The position numbers and the translations under genes are program-made. Positions 1 through 8,906 of a stretch of DNA of 64,000 nt are shown here, piece by piece. The stretch lies in NCBI RefSeq assembly GCF_900111075.1, contig NZ_FOFZ01000002.1, positions 62,001-126,000 on the forward strand, written 5' to 3'. The stretch's first letter is position 1; each line of letters opens with the position of its first letter. The notes under the pieces are model-generated. The model ran no database searches and was not told the origin of the DNA. It saw only the letters and a list, made by a program, of their open reading frames with translations. The stretch is from Flavobacterium frigoris (GTDB lineage: Bacteria; Bacteroidota; Bacteroidia; Flavobacteriales; Flavobacteriaceae).

Positions 1-112
1 ATTTTTTTTTACAGAAATTTGTTCACATATTTGTTACCCCGAAAAATAGTGCTTTTTTAAGCATTATTTAATAAGACAAAGATTACTAAATAAAATAATT
101 TACATAGAATTT

Positions 113-1540
113 ATGAACAAAACTGCTCAATCAGTATGGGAAAACTGCTTGTCTTTTATAAAAGACAACATTCAGGATCAAGCATTCAAAACTTGGTTTG
201 AACCTATTAAATCAGTTGAACTTACCGATAACGCATTATATATTCAAGTACCAAGTAAATTTTTCTACGAATGGCTAGAAGAGCACTATGTAAAATTATT
301 AAAAGTAGCCTTAACTAAAGAACTTGGTAAAAACGCGAAGTTACTTTATAAAATTAAGATGGAAAACACTTATGGCAACAAACAACCGTTTACGGAACAA
401 TTGCCAAGTGCGAATCGGGCACCGATGAAACCCCAAAATATTGAAGCTCCTTTTAAAAACCTAGACCCAGAATTAAAAAATCCATTTGTAATTCCTGGAA
501 TTAGAAATTTAAAAATTGAATCGCAGCTGAATGCAAACTATAGTTTTGACAATTTTCTTGAAGGAGACTCAAATAGATTAGCCCGTTCAGCAGGTATGGC
601 TGTTGCCAATAAACCAGGAGGAACCTCCTTCAACCCATTATTAATTTTTGGTGGTGTAGGGCTAGGTAAAACACACTTAGCACATGCAATAGGTGTAGAA
701 ATTAAAGATAAATATCCAGAAAAAACAGTTTTATATATTTCAGCTGAAATTTTTACCCAACAATATATTGATTCAGTAAAGAAAAATAACCGAAATGATT
801 TTATTCATTTCTATCAGCTTATTGATGTTTTAATTATTGATGATGTACAATTCCTATCTGGTAAATCGGGGACACAGGATGTATTTTTCCACATCTTTAA
901 TTACTTACATCAAAATGGAAAACAGGTTATTCTTACTTCTGATAAGGCACCCGTTGACATGCAAGATATCGAGCAACGCTTGTTATCTCGATTCAAATGG
1001 GGATTGTCTGCAGAATTGCACCAACCGGATTACGAAACTAGAATCTCTATCTTGAAAAACATTCTGTATCGTGATGGTGTTGAGATTCCAGAAGAAATCA
1101 TAGAATATGTAGCGCGTAATATCAAATCGAATGTAAGAGAACTTGAAGGAGCGATAATCTCTCTAATCGCTCAGTCTTCTTTCAATAAAAAAGAAGTAAC
1201 AATCGAATTAGCAAAAAGCGTCGTTGAAAAATTTGTGAAAAATGTAAAACGCGAAATTTCGATCGATTATATTCAGAAAACAGTTTCCGATTATTTTCAA
1301 TTGGATTTAGAAACGTTGCAGTCGAAAACTAGAAAGAGGCATGTAGTGCAAGCAAGACAATTAGCGATGTTTTTTGCGAAGAAATTTACAAAAGCTTCTT
1401 TGGCGAATATTGGACACCAAATTGGAGATCGTGATCATGCGACTGTATTGCACGCTTGTAAAACGGTTGACAATCTTGTAGCTACCGACAAACAATTCAA
1501 GAAATTTGTTGAAGATATCCATAAAAAATTAACGCTATAA
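113..1540 (+). CDS. dnaA: Chromosomal replication initiator protein DnaA
   Basis: DnaA is the AAA+ ATPase that binds and melts the replication origin and loads the helicase. The 475-residue protein has the usual layout: an N-terminal helicase-interaction domain (about 1-85), a linker, the AAA+ core with Walker A GGVGLGKT at 180-187 and Walker B LIIDD at 240-244, and a C-terminal DNA-binding domain with the family signature DRDHATVLHAC at 439-449. Length is normal for Flavobacteriaceae. It starts at the first ATG and the phosphatase gene follows after 7 bases, so the two are probably cotranscribed. Its place at the very start suggests the window begins at the conventional chromosome origin. 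Identification is secure. Confidence 0.98.
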   Translation: MNKTAQSVWENCLSFIKDNIQDQAFKTWFEPIKSVELTDNALYIQVPSKFFYEWLEEHYVKLLKVALTKELGKNAKLLYKIKMENTYGNKQPFTEQLPSANRAPMKPQNIEAPFKNLDPELKNPFVIPGIRNLKIESQLNANYSFDNFLEGDSNRLARSAGMAVANKPGGTSFNPLLIFGGVGLGKTHLAHAIGVEIKDKYPEKTVLYISAEIFTQQYIDSVKKNNRNDFIHFYQLIDVLIIDDVQFLSGKSGTQDVFFHIFNYLHQNGKQVILTSDKAPVDMQDIEQRLLSRFKWGLSAELHQPDYETRISILKNILYRDGVEIPEEIIEYVARNIKSNVRELEGAIISLIAQSSFNKKEVTIELAKSVVEKFVKNVKREISIDYIQKTVSDYFQLDLETLQSKTRKRHVVQARQLAMFFAKKFTKASLANIGHQIGDRDHATVLHACKTVDNLVATDKQFKKFVEDIHKKLTL

Positions 1541-1547
1541 ACGCATC

Positions 1548-2015
1548 ATGTCCATAAAAATTTTAATGGTTTGTTTGGGAAATATTTGTCGGTCACCCTT
1601 GGCCGAAGGCATTTTAGCCTCTAAACTCCCCAAAAATAAATTCACTGTAGCTTCTGCAGGAACAGGATCTTGGCATATAGGTCATGCTCCAGACGCACGT
1701 TCGATAGCCGCGGCAAAAAACCACAACCTTGACATTTCCAATCAAAGAGGACGTCAATTCAAAACCACCGATTTTGATACTTATGATTATATCTATGTAA
1801 TGGACAATTCTAATTATACGGATGTAATTAATCTTACAGAAAACACAGCCCACAAAGACAAAGTACAAATCATATTAAATGAATTGTATCCAAACGAAAA
1901 CGTAGACGTTCCAGATCCGTATTTCGGAATGACAAACGGATTTGAGATTGTCTATGGTATGCTCGATGAAGTTTGTGATATCATAGCCGACAAATTAATA
2001 GCTAAGCACGCTTAA
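1548..2015 (+). CDS. Low-molecular-weight protein-tyrosine phosphatase
   Basis: This 155-residue protein is a cytoplasmic low-molecular-weight protein-tyrosine phosphatase, which dephosphorylates phosphotyrosine through a cysteinyl-phosphate intermediate. The P-loop CLGNICRS gives nucleophile Cys9 and Arg15, and the general acid is Asp123 in the DPYFG motif. Length matches the family. It sits 7 bases after dnaA and is followed by an RsmI-like methyltransferase, an order that I recall as common at the start of Flavobacterium chromosomes. The physiological substrate cannot be read from the sequence. Confidence 0.93.
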   Translation: MSIKILMVCLGNICRSPLAEGILASKLPKNKFTVASAGTGSWHIGHAPDARSIAAAKNHNLDISNQRGRQFKTTDFDTYDYIYVMDNSNYTDVINLTENTAHKDKVQIILNELYPNENVDVPDPYFGMTNGFEIVYGMLDEVCDIIADKLIAKHA

Positions 2016-2073
2016 ATTACTATTCTTTCGATTTTTAAACTTGTCGAAAGGTTTAATTATCTATTTAATCCTC

Positions 2074-2081
2074 TATTTTTG
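2074..2081 (+). promoter_or_regulatory. Bacteroidota -7 promoter box
   Basis: The octamer TATTTTTG fits the Bacteroidota sigma-A -7 consensus TAnnTTTG. It lies 39 bases before the start of the methyltransferase gene at 2120. A weak TTTA-type -33 candidate (GTTTAA) sits about 18 bases upstream. It suggests the methyltransferase is transcribed independently of dnaA. Confidence 0.55.
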
Positions 2082-2119
2082 TCAAACAATTTCGATTAAA
2101 AAACATAAACGTATCCATA

Positions 2120-2842
2120 ATGAAACCAGCTACTCTTTTAGGAAAACTATATTTAATCCCTACAACAATGGGAGATTGTGATCCGATGGATGTTTTACCG
2201 AAGACCGTAAAAAGAACTATAGATTTCATTGATTACTATATTGTTGAGAATGAAAAAACAGCTCGTAAATCAATCAAAGAAGTACATCCCGAAAAAAAAC
2301 AATCAGAATTAATTCTTTTTGTTTTGAACAAACGTACCGAAGTGAAAGAACACCAAGACTTCATCCAACCTTTATTGGAAGGTAAAAATGTTGGTCTAAT
2401 GAGTGAAGCGGGATGTCCTGGTGTGGCAGATCCTGGCGCTGTAATCGTTAAACTAGCGCATGAAAATGGCATACAAGTGGTACCGTTAGTAGGACCTTCT
2501 TCCATTCTTTTAGCTATGATGGCCTCAGGAATGAACGGACAAAGCTTTACTTTTCACGGTTATTTACCTATCGATAAAGACGAAAAAAGAGTCAGTTTTA
2601 AAACTCTCGAAAGAACCTCTTTCGAAAAAAATCAGTCTCAAATTTTCATTGAAACACCGTACCGTAATAATAACTTACTAGAAGATTTATTACAGACGTT
2701 GCATCCAGAAACCCATTTATGCATTGCCACAGACATCACATTACCAACCGAGTACATCAAAACCAAGAGAATTTCGGCTTGGAAAAAAGAAAAAATCGAC
2801 CTGCATAAACGTCCGACTATTTTTATTATCCATAAAATGTAA
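2120..2842 (+). CDS. SAM-dependent methyltransferase, RsmI-like tetrapyrrole methylase fold
   Basis: This 240-residue protein belongs to the tetrapyrrole (corrin/porphyrin) methylase superfamily, in the branch related to RsmI, which 2'-O-methylates 16S rRNA C1402. Visible family features are the N-terminal LYLIPTTMGDCDP strand-loop, the GLMSEAGCPGVADPGA motif near residues 93-108 (equivalent to the SDAGTPxISDPG motif of RsmI) and VPLVGPSSILLAMMASG. It is shorter than E. coli RsmI (about 286 residues) and the acidic motif is altered, so it may be a divergent Bacteroidota subfamily rather than a true RsmI. It is transcribed from its own TAnnTTTG promoter. Confidence is high for the fold and moderate for the substrate. 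Confidence 0.85.
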   Translation: MKPATLLGKLYLIPTTMGDCDPMDVLPKTVKRTIDFIDYYIVENEKTARKSIKEVHPEKKQSELILFVLNKRTEVKEHQDFIQPLLEGKNVGLMSEAGCPGVADPGAVIVKLAHENGIQVVPLVGPSSILLAMMASGMNGQSFTFHGYLPIDKDEKRVSFKTLERTSFEKNQSQIFIETPYRNNNLLEDLLQTLHPETHLCIATDITLPTEYIKTKRISAWKKEKIDLHKRPTIFIIHKM

Positions 2843-2948
2843 TTTTGTGAATACAAAAGAATAATTTAAATATAAATTAGCATCCCTAAACCTTTAAACT
2901 ATTTAAATAAAAGTAACTAGTAGAGATATTCGTGTATTCTTATTAGGT

Positions 2949-3062
2949 ATGTTAGCTTTTTTAATATTTGAATCAATCTATAGCTGGAAAGAATCTAAAG
3001 ATGCCTCTATGAAAGCCTATGACGACGGAAGAAATCCCGCTTCTACTATCGTGATAAAATAA
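2949..3062 (+). CDS. Small single-pass membrane protein, possible start-codon mutant
   Basis: A short reading frame of 37 residues from ATG 2949 encodes a hydrophobic stretch followed by a charged tail ending ...DDGRNPASTIVIK. The frame is open further upstream and reads K-V-T-S-R-D-I-R-V-F-L-L-G before that Met, so the ATG falls inside the predicted membrane helix. Extending to an ATA codon at 2907 would give a 51-residue protein with a complete amphipathic start and a full helix. The usual ATG may have mutated to ATA, or ATA may serve as a weak start. I recognise no family name, though small proteins of this layout seem common in flavobacteria. Confidence 0.4.
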   Translation: MLAFLIFESIYSWKESKDASMKAYDDGRNPASTIVIK

Positions 3063-3083
3063 AACTCTCCTGAATAAACTAAA

Positions 3084-3139
3084 AAGCAATCATAAAAAAA
3101 GAGATCAGTCAATAAGCAATCTTTTTTTCATGATTGCTT
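3084..3139 (+). terminator. Hairpin, probable terminator of the small membrane-protein gene
   Basis: The arms AAGCAATCAT(A/G)AAAAAAAG at 3084-3103 and 3121-3139 are near-perfect inverted repeats with an A/T-rich inner stem. The hairpin closes the region behind the small ORF, upstream of the lipoprotein gene promoter region. Confidence 0.5.
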
Positions 3140-3320
3140 GTTCATTAACAGTTGTCTTCCAAAGATTTAACGACTAGTCTTATTTTACTTTATGACTCAA
3201 AGTAAAATAAAAAATCAAAATGACCACTTTAAATACTGATAATCAATATTTTATAATTAAATTTATTAACCCTTAATCTTTAACTTAATCAATTATGTTA
3301 AATTTTAAAAAAATATAATT

Positions 3321-3815
3321 ATGAAAAACAGTATTTTTAAGGGAGGATTATTGGTAGTTATCATGTCTTTGATGGTAGCTTGTAATCAAAAGAAAGAAGT
3401 TCCCGCAGTCCTGGTTGACAAAGAGGCAATCAAAACTGAAATTCAAGCAATGGAAAATGCTTTTGCCGAAGCCTACAATAACGGAAACCCCGACGGAATA
3501 ATTTACTATGCGGAGGATGCTGTTAGTTTTTCAAACGGTAAAATGCCCATAGAAGGAAAAAAAGCGATTCATGAATCCATGAAAACCGAATTACTTACTT
3601 TCCCAAAAGGCGCAAAAATCGCTTTCGAAACTCAAGAAATCCATCCTTCAATTGATGGGAATATGGTAGTCGAAATCGGCCGATATAAGGTAACGGACTC
3701 CACAGATACAAAAATCAATAGCGGACATTTTATCAGTCTTTTTGAAAAAAAGGACGGAAAATACATTTGCATCAGAGATATGGGGAATTCAGATATGCCC
3801 ATGGCGAAAAAATAA
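3321..3815 (+). CDS. Secreted lipoprotein with NTF2/SnoaL-like (DUF4440-type) domain
   Basis: The 164-residue product begins with a lipoprotein signal peptide and lipobox ending LMVAC (Cys21), so it is probably anchored in the cell envelope. The rest resembles the NTF2-like/ketosteroid-isomerase-like fold: a helix EIQAMENAFAEAYNNGNPDGI, then YYAEDAVSF and GKKAIHESM, and alternating beta strands with GHFISLFEKKDGKYICIRDMGNSD at the end. Such proteins bind or process small molecules, but no substrate can be assigned. It is monocistronic: a hairpin precedes its leader and a strong terminator follows 8 bases after the stop. Confidence 0.8.
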   Translation: MKNSIFKGGLLVVIMSLMVACNQKKEVPAVLVDKEAIKTEIQAMENAFAEAYNNGNPDGIIYYAEDAVSFSNGKMPIEGKKAIHESMKTELLTFPKGAKIAFETQEIHPSIDGNMVVEIGRYKVTDSTDTKINSGHFISLFEKKDGKYICIRDMGNSDMPMAKK

Positions 3816-3822
3816 AAACAAT

Positions 3823-3860
3823 AAAGAAAGACACTCCGCAAGAAGTGTCTTTCTTTATTT
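3823..3860 (+). terminator. Rho-independent terminator after the NTF2-like lipoprotein gene
   Basis: A perfect 13-bp stem, AAAGAAAGACACT with AGTGTCTTTCTTT, encloses an 8-base loop, and the strand continues into ATTTTAT. It directly follows the lipoprotein stop codon. Confidence 0.85.
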
Positions 3861-3941
3861 TATCTAGCACTTCTGAATCTTAAAGAAACAGCATATTAAC
3901 TCAAACCATTTGCTTACTTTTAGAGTACTAAAAAGAAAGGT

Positions 3942-5069
3942 ATGTCAAAACTTCCAAATATTGGTACGAGTATTTTTACCGTAATGTCAAAAATGGCTAC
4001 AGAACATGGCGCCATTAATCTTTCGCAGGGTTTCCCTAATTTTCCTGTTGATTCTCTATTAACCGATATTGTCACCCAGCTGGCCAAAGAGAATGTACAT
4101 CAATACCTTCCCATGGCGGGCTACCCACCTCTACTATCTAACATAGCGCTTCTGGTTAAAAAATCCTACCGAAGAATTATTCTGCCAGAAATAGAGATAT
4201 TGATAACTGCGGGCGCTACACAGGCTATTTTTACCACTATTCAAGCTTTAGTTGAGACTGACGACGAAGTAATTATTCTAGATCCAAGCTATGACTGTTA
4301 TGAAGCTCCTGTATTATTGTGCAACGCAACGCCGGTACGCGTTTCTCTAAACGATGATTATACCCCAAATTGGGATACTATCGCAAAAGCATGTTCTGCG
4401 AATACTAAAATGATTATCATCAATAATCCACATAATCCAACTGGAAAGATTCTGACCCAATCCGATTTTGAAGCCTTAGAATCGATACTCAAAAAATATC
4501 CAAAAATTATCGTCCTCTCTGATGAAGTTTATGAATACATCACTTTTGAAGAAAAACATATTTCGGCGCATACTCGCATCAATCTCCTGAACCGTTGTGT
4601 CATGGTTTCTTCGTTTGGGAAATCATTTCATGTTACTGGTTGGAAAGTAGGCTATCTTGTCGCCCCGGAACATTTAATGAACGAAATTAAAAAAGTACAT
4701 CAATTTTTAGTTTTTAGCGTCAACAGTCTTTGCCAAGTAGCAATAAGCGAGTACCTAGATGTAGTTTCGATTGAAGGAATTGGAATTTTATATCAGGAGA
4801 AAAGGGATCACTTCAGAGAACTATTGAAAACAAGTAGGTTCGAACTCCTTCCATGTGAAGGTACATATTTTCAAGTAGCTTCCTACGCCGCTATTTCTAA
4901 TGAAAATGATGTAGATTTTTGTAAACGATTAATCACGGAATATGGTGTAGCTGCGATTCCTATTTCGAGTTTCTATGAAAATGGAAAAGATCTTCATTTA
5001 ATCCGTTTTTGTTTTGCAAAAGACAATGCGACTCTAGAAGAAGCGGCAAAAAGGTTATGCAAAATCTAA
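3942..5069 (+). CDS. PLP-dependent aminotransferase (methionine/kynurenine aminotransferase type)
   Basis: This is a fold-type I, class I/II aminotransferase of 375 residues. Key features are INLSQGFPNFP near the N-terminus, typical of the YbdL/kynurenine-aminotransferase group, then NNPHNPTG at 161-168, SDEVYE with cofactor-binding Asp194, and the Schiff-base lysine Lys227 in SSFGKSFHVTGWK. Relatives of this group use methionine or aromatic/keto substrates; the exact preference cannot be decided here. It stands alone between a terminator and the SDR gene, with 84 bases to the next start. Confidence 0.88.
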   Translation: MSKLPNIGTSIFTVMSKMATEHGAINLSQGFPNFPVDSLLTDIVTQLAKENVHQYLPMAGYPPLLSNIALLVKKSYRRIILPEIEILITAGATQAIFTTIQALVETDDEVIILDPSYDCYEAPVLLCNATPVRVSLNDDYTPNWDTIAKACSANTKMIIINNPHNPTGKILTQSDFEALESILKKYPKIIVLSDEVYEYITFEEKHISAHTRINLLNRCVMVSSFGKSFHVTGWKVGYLVAPEHLMNEIKKVHQFLVFSVNSLCQVAISEYLDVVSIEGIGILYQEKRDHFRELLKTSRFELLPCEGTYFQVASYAAISNENDVDFCKRLITEYGVAAIPISSFYENGKDLHLIRFCFAKDNATLEEAAKRLCKI

Positions 5070-5153
5070 GCCTATGAATTTTTGATTTTAATATGCGTGC
5101 ATACTATTTAAATTTTTCTATATTTACAATGCCAAAAAAAAATAAAACTAATT

Positions 5154-6035
5154 ATGAGTTATACCGATAAAATGTTGCGCGATGATGCGCTAAAAGGAAA
5201 AGTAATAGTTGTTACTGGTGGCGGTAGCGGTTTAGGAAAAGCAATGACCAAGTATTTCCTGGAACTGGGAGCAAATGTTGCCATTACTTCAAGAGACTTA
5301 GACAAATTAAAAAATACTGCTTCAGAACTAGAGGTAGCAACCGGAGGAACTTGTTTGCCGCTACAATGTGACGTACGTCATTATGATCAAGTAGAAAACA
5401 TGTTGCAAAGTGTATTGAAAGCCTTTGGGAAAGTGGATGTTTTGCTAAATAATGCAGCAGGAAATTTCATTTCCCCAACAGAAAGATTATCTGCGAACGC
5501 CTTTGATACGGTTATTGATATCGTTTTAAAAGGAACAAAAAACTGTACACTTGCTTTTGGTAAACATTGGATTGATACCAAACAAAAGTCTTCAACGGTA
5601 TTAAACATAGTAACTACGTATGCTTGGACTGGTTCGGCTTATGTTGTACCTAGCGCTACTGCAAAAGCAGGAGTTCTTGCCATGACGCGAAGTCTTGCTG
5701 TAGAATGGGCAAAGTACGGAATCCGTACGAACGCAATAGCACCTGGACCTTTCCCTACCAAAGGAGCATGGGACAGATTGATGCCAGGTGATCTTGCCGA
5801 AAAATTTGATATGGCAAAAAAAGTACCGCTACAGCGTGTGGGAGACCACCAGGAATTAGCCAATTTAGCCGCTTACATGGTTTCTGATTTCTCTGCTTAT
5901 ATAAATGGTGAAGTCGTGGTTATTGACGGTGGTGAATGGTTGAAAGGCGCTGGTCAATTTAATATGTTGGAAGCTATTCCTGAAGAACTTTGGGACCAAC
6001 TGGAAATGATGATAAAAGCAAAGAAGAATAAATAA
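5154..6035 (+). CDS. SDR oxidoreductase of the 2,4-dienoyl-CoA reductase (DECR1) type
   Basis: The 293-residue protein is a short-chain dehydrogenase with cofactor motif TGGGSGLG at 21-28 and LNNAAGNF near 97-104. The usual YxxxK motif is SxxxK, but Tyr156, Ser167 and Lys171 have the same spacing (11 and 4) as Tyr199, Ser210 and Lys214 of mitochondrial 2,4-dienoyl-CoA reductase, and the surrounding VVPSATAKAG and NGEVVVIDGGEWL also match that group. It probably reduces 2,4-dienoyl-CoA with NADPH during degradation of unsaturated fatty acids. It is a single-gene unit closed by a terminator. Confidence 0.88.
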   Translation: MSYTDKMLRDDALKGKVIVVTGGGSGLGKAMTKYFLELGANVAITSRDLDKLKNTASELEVATGGTCLPLQCDVRHYDQVENMLQSVLKAFGKVDVLLNNAAGNFISPTERLSANAFDTVIDIVLKGTKNCTLAFGKHWIDTKQKSSTVLNIVTTYAWTGSAYVVPSATAKAGVLAMTRSLAVEWAKYGIRTNAIAPGPFPTKGAWDRLMPGDLAEKFDMAKKVPLQRVGDHQELANLAAYMVSDFSAYINGEVVVIDGGEWLKGAGQFNMLEAIPEELWDQLEMMIKAKKNK

Positions 6036-6055
6036 GTAAGATCTGAATTCTTTTT

Positions 6056-6097
6056 AAAAAGAGAGAGCCATTTGTTTGGTTCTCTCTTTTTGTTTTT
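6056..6097 (+). terminator. Rho-independent terminator after the SDR gene
   Basis: AAAAAGAGAGAGCCA pairs with TGGTTCTCTCTTTTT (one G-T pair) around a short loop, followed by more T. It lies 21 bases past the SDR stop. Confidence 0.85.
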
Positions 6098-6170
6098 AAT
6101 ACTACCACTTCTTCCTCACTACTAGTTCAATTTGGTAAATTTCGTTTTTTTTTCCAATGATCATTTAATA

Positions 6171-6205
6171 GCCCGGATAGTAGTGAAAAGCGTTGCAGCC
6201 CAAAA
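6171..6205 (-). repeat. Internally deleted copy of a dispersed intergenic repeat
   Basis: On the minus strand this stretch reads GCTGCAA-CGC-TTTTCACTACTATCC. Those two blocks are the inner edges of the flanks seen in fuller copies near 23330 and 58702, with the central palindrome lost. It lies in the 370-base gap between the SDR gene and udk, which otherwise holds only the SDR terminator and no convincing gene. Confidence 0.5.
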
Positions 6206-6404
6206 GCTATTCTTTTCCTGACCTAAAAAAGCGACTAGAAGAAGCTCTTTATAGGGCATCGGAAAAACAGCTTTCGGGCAAAAACTTGAAACGGATAGCC
6301 GGAATAGCTACTTCATTTAAAACCCAATATTTTATGCGAAAAATAAAAATCACTCCCGATTTAATTCCTATTTTTGCACTACCAATTTATAACAACACCA
6401 TTAT

Positions 6405-7013
6405 ATGCTCATTATAGGGATTGCAGGCGGAACAGGAAGCGGAAAAACTACCGTAGTTCATCAGATTATGAATGAATTACCTGAGACAGAAGTCGGAATT
6501 ATTTCTCAGGATTCTTATTATAAAGAGAACCACAACTTATCTTTTGACGAGCGGGCTTTAATTAATTTTGATCATCCTCGCGCTATAGATTTCGAATTGT
6601 TAGTTGCCCATTTAAAAGAGCTTAAAGAAGAGAAAACAATACAGCAGCCCGTCTATTCTTTTGTTACTCATAACAGAACGGAAGACACCATTACTACTCA
6701 TCCCAGAAAAGTAATGATTGTGGAAGGGATTTTAATACTGGCCAACCCAGAGTTACGCGATTTGTTTGACGTAAAAATTTATGTTCATGCTGATTCTGAC
6801 GAAAGACTGATTCGCCGTATGAAACGAGACATTGCCGAACGCGGACGTGATATGGACGAGGTTCTTAGCAGATATCAAAACACCCTAAAACCAATGCATC
6901 AGCAGTTTATAGAGCCTACTAAAGCATTTGCAGACATTATCATACCGAATGATAAATACAATACGGTTGCAATTGACGTAGTTCGTGCCGTAATAAATCA
7001 AAGAATTCTATAA
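6405..7013 (+). CDS. udk: Uridine kinase
   Basis: This 202-residue cytoplasmic enzyme phosphorylates uridine (and cytidine) for pyrimidine salvage. It shows the P-loop GGTGSGKT at 8-15 directly after the N-terminus, then SQDSYYK, NFDHPRAIDF and VEGILIL motifs typical of uridine kinases, and RDIAERGRD in the lid region. Length matches Udk (about 205-215 residues). The start at 6405 leaves only seven residues before the P-loop, which is normal for the family. An FtsB-like gene follows after 123 bases. Confidence 0.95.
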   Translation: MLIIGIAGGTGSGKTTVVHQIMNELPETEVGIISQDSYYKENHNLSFDERALINFDHPRAIDFELLVAHLKELKEEKTIQQPVYSFVTHNRTEDTITTHPRKVMIVEGILILANPELRDLFDVKIYVHADSDERLIRRMKRDIAERGRDMDEVLSRYQNTLKPMHQQFIEPTKAFADIIIPNDKYNTVAIDVVRAVINQRIL

Positions 7014-7017
7014 TTTT

Positions 7018-7044
7018 ATTGTAATTTTATCACGTTACAATTTT
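7018..7044 (+). terminator. Weak hairpin with T-run after udk
   Basis: ATTGTAA pairs with TTACAAT across a 10-base loop, followed by TTTT. The seven-bp A/T-rich stem makes it a weak terminator at best. Confidence 0.35.
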
Positions 7045-7136
7045 AAGAAACAATCCTGATTGTTATCGGGAAATGTTTTCTGTTTCAATTCAGGTCAAGA
7101 CGATTAATTTTTACTGTACTCGGAAATAAATAAAAC

Positions 7137-7460
7137 ATGACAAATCCGCATAAAGACAAACCTTGGTTTAAATTTTTAAGCAATAAATATGTGTGGGTGT
7201 TGTTGTTTTTTTCAACTTGGATGATTTTTCTGGATAACTATTCGTATTTTGACCATCGATTTCTAGACAATCAAGTCAGCGAACTCGAGGATAACAAAGA
7301 GTACTACCAGGAAGAAATTAAAAAAGACGAAAAGCAGATTAAACAATTGAAGAACCCAGAACAAATAGAAAAATATGCTCGCGAAAAGTATTACATGAAA
7401 AAAGATAGCGAGGATATTTACATCATAGAATTTGAAGGTGACAGCATAGAAAAAAAATAA
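7137..7460 (+). CDS. FtsB/DivIC-family septum formation initiator
   Basis: The 107-residue protein has a short cytoplasmic N-terminus, one transmembrane helix (about 19-35) and a coiled coil (about 45-75, rich in E, K, Q and N), ending with the LKNPEQIEKYAREKYYMKKDSEDIYIIEF segment characteristic of FtsB/DivIC. These proteins join the division complex with FtsL and FtsQ. It sits between udk and mutA; the 32-base gap to mutA suggests possible cotranscription, without functional logic that I can see. Confidence 0.87.
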   Translation: MTNPHKDKPWFKFLSNKYVWVLLFFSTWMIFLDNYSYFDHRFLDNQVSELEDNKEYYQEEIKKDEKQIKQLKNPEQIEKYAREKYYMKKDSEDIYIIEFEGDSIEKK

Positions 7461-7492
7461 TAAATCTTGAATTATTAAAAATCAAAATTAAA

Positions 7493-8860
7493 ATGGCTAC
7501 TAATTTATTCGAAGATTTCGATCCTGTTTCTTCCAAACAATGGAAACAAAAAATCCAATTTGAACTAAAGGGAGCAGATTACAATGAAACCTTAATCTGG
7601 AATTCGCCAGAAGACATTAAGGTGAAACCTTTTTATCATAAAGATGAGTTTACAAAAGCTGCTACCGTAAACACGAAAGCAGCTGAATTTAAAATTTGTC
7701 AAAACATTTTTGTTTTCGACATTGAAAAATCAGTGGAAAGAGCTTTGGATACTTTAAACAGAGGTGCAGACAGTCTTCGTTTTACCATAGAAAATGATAC
7801 TATCGACGTAGCGAAACTTTTGGAAAAACTTCCTTTAGAAAACGTTGCTGTTTACTTCAATTTTAAATTTTTCTCAATCGATTTCGTTAAAAAAATCGAT
7901 GCAATAATACATCAGAAAAAGGCCATTGCGTATTACAGCCTAGATCCAATAGGGCAATTAGCTCGAGACGGCAATTGGTTTACTACTAAGGATAAAAACA
8001 ATTTTGATTCGCTGAACTTACTGTCTACAGCGATTCCAAATAGTTCTATAATCAGTGTTGACGCTACTTTATATCAAAATGCTGGAGCTAACATGGTTCA
8101 GCAGCTTGCTTATACCTTAGCACATGTCAATGAATATTTCAACAGAATTCCAGTTATCAGTCAGCCGATAGTTATAGAGGTTGCTGTGGGTACTAATTAT
8201 TTCTTTGAAATTGCAAAACTAAGAGCATTGCGATTGCTTTTTAATTTAGTAGCTAAAGAATACAACCATAACTTAGAATGTCATCTTTTAGTTTCTCCTA
8301 CAAAACGGAATAAAACGCTTTATGATTACAATGTAAACATGTTGCGTACTACAACTGAATGTATGTCGGCAATCCTAGGAGGTGCAGATGCAATTGCTAA
8401 TCTACCTTACGATTCACTATATCATAAAGACAATGAATTTGGAGATAGAATTGCCAGAAATCAATTGTTGGTTCTAAAAAACGAAAGCTATTTTGACAAG
8501 GTAAATAACCCTGCGGACGGAAGTTATTATATTGAAACATTGACTATTCAATTAGCCGAAAAAGCATTGACTTTATTCAAAGATATCGAAGCCAATGGCG
8601 GTTTTCTTAAACAATTGAATGAAGGCATCATCAAAAGGAAAATTCAGGAAAGCGCTGATAAAGAACAGGAACTTTTTGACTCAGGAAAAGAAGTCTTGCT
8701 AGGAACTAATAAATACCCAAACAAAGACGACAAGATGAAACAGGATTTAGAATTATTTCCTTTTGTAAAAGTCAAGCCAAGAAAAACCTTGATCACTCCA
8801 ATAATCGAAAAACGATTAGCCGAAAAAGTAGAACAAGAACGTCTGGATTTAGAAAAATAG
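7493..8860 (+). CDS. mutA: Methylmalonyl-CoA mutase small subunit
   Basis: This 455-residue protein is the non-catalytic partner of MutB in the adenosylcobalamin enzyme that interconverts methylmalonyl-CoA and succinyl-CoA. It has the TIM-barrel domain ([14 protein letters not shown], and [28 protein letters not shown], equivalent to a block in MutB) but stops before the B12-binding domain and lacks the DxHxxG motif, as Bacteroidota small subunits do. It is immediately upstream of mutB, so the heterodimer is encoded as one unit. Confidence 0.93.
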   Translation: MATNLFEDFDPVSSKQWKQKIQFELKGADYNETLIWNSPEDIKVKPFYHKDEFTKAATVNTKAAEFKICQNIFVFDIEKSVERALDTLNRGADSLRFTIENDTIDVAKLLEKLPLENVAVYFNFKFFSIDFVKKIDAIIHQKKAIAYYSLDPIGQLARDGNWFTTKDKNNFDSLNLLSTAIPNSSIISVDATLYQNAGANMVQQLAYTLAHVNEYFNRIPVISQPIVIEVAVGTNYFFEIAKLRALRLLFNLVAKEYNHNLECHLLVSPTKRNKTLYDYNVNMLRTTTECMSAILGGADAIANLPYDSLYHKDNEFGDRIARNQLLVLKNESYFDKVNNPADGSYYIETLTIQLAEKALTLFKDIEANGGFLKQLNEGIIKRKIQESADKEQELFDSGKEVLLGTNKYPNKDDKMKQDLELFPFVKVKPRKTLITPIIEKRLAEKVEQERLDLEK

Positions 8861-8906
8861 TGTAGAACTGCAATCAGTCAACAATACGTATAAATTAGTG
8901 TCACAA

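Noticed and set aside
1..112. Possible replication origin before dnaA
   Set aside because: Only one DnaA-box-like 9-mer (TTGTTCACA at 19-27, one mismatch) is visible and no cluster or unwinding element is evident; the origin may lie beyond the window start.
6193..6417. A 74-codon frame starting at TTG between the SDR gene and udk
   Set aside because: It overlaps the repeat remnant at 6171-6205, runs into the udk start, starts at a non-ATG codon and has no recognisable family pattern.
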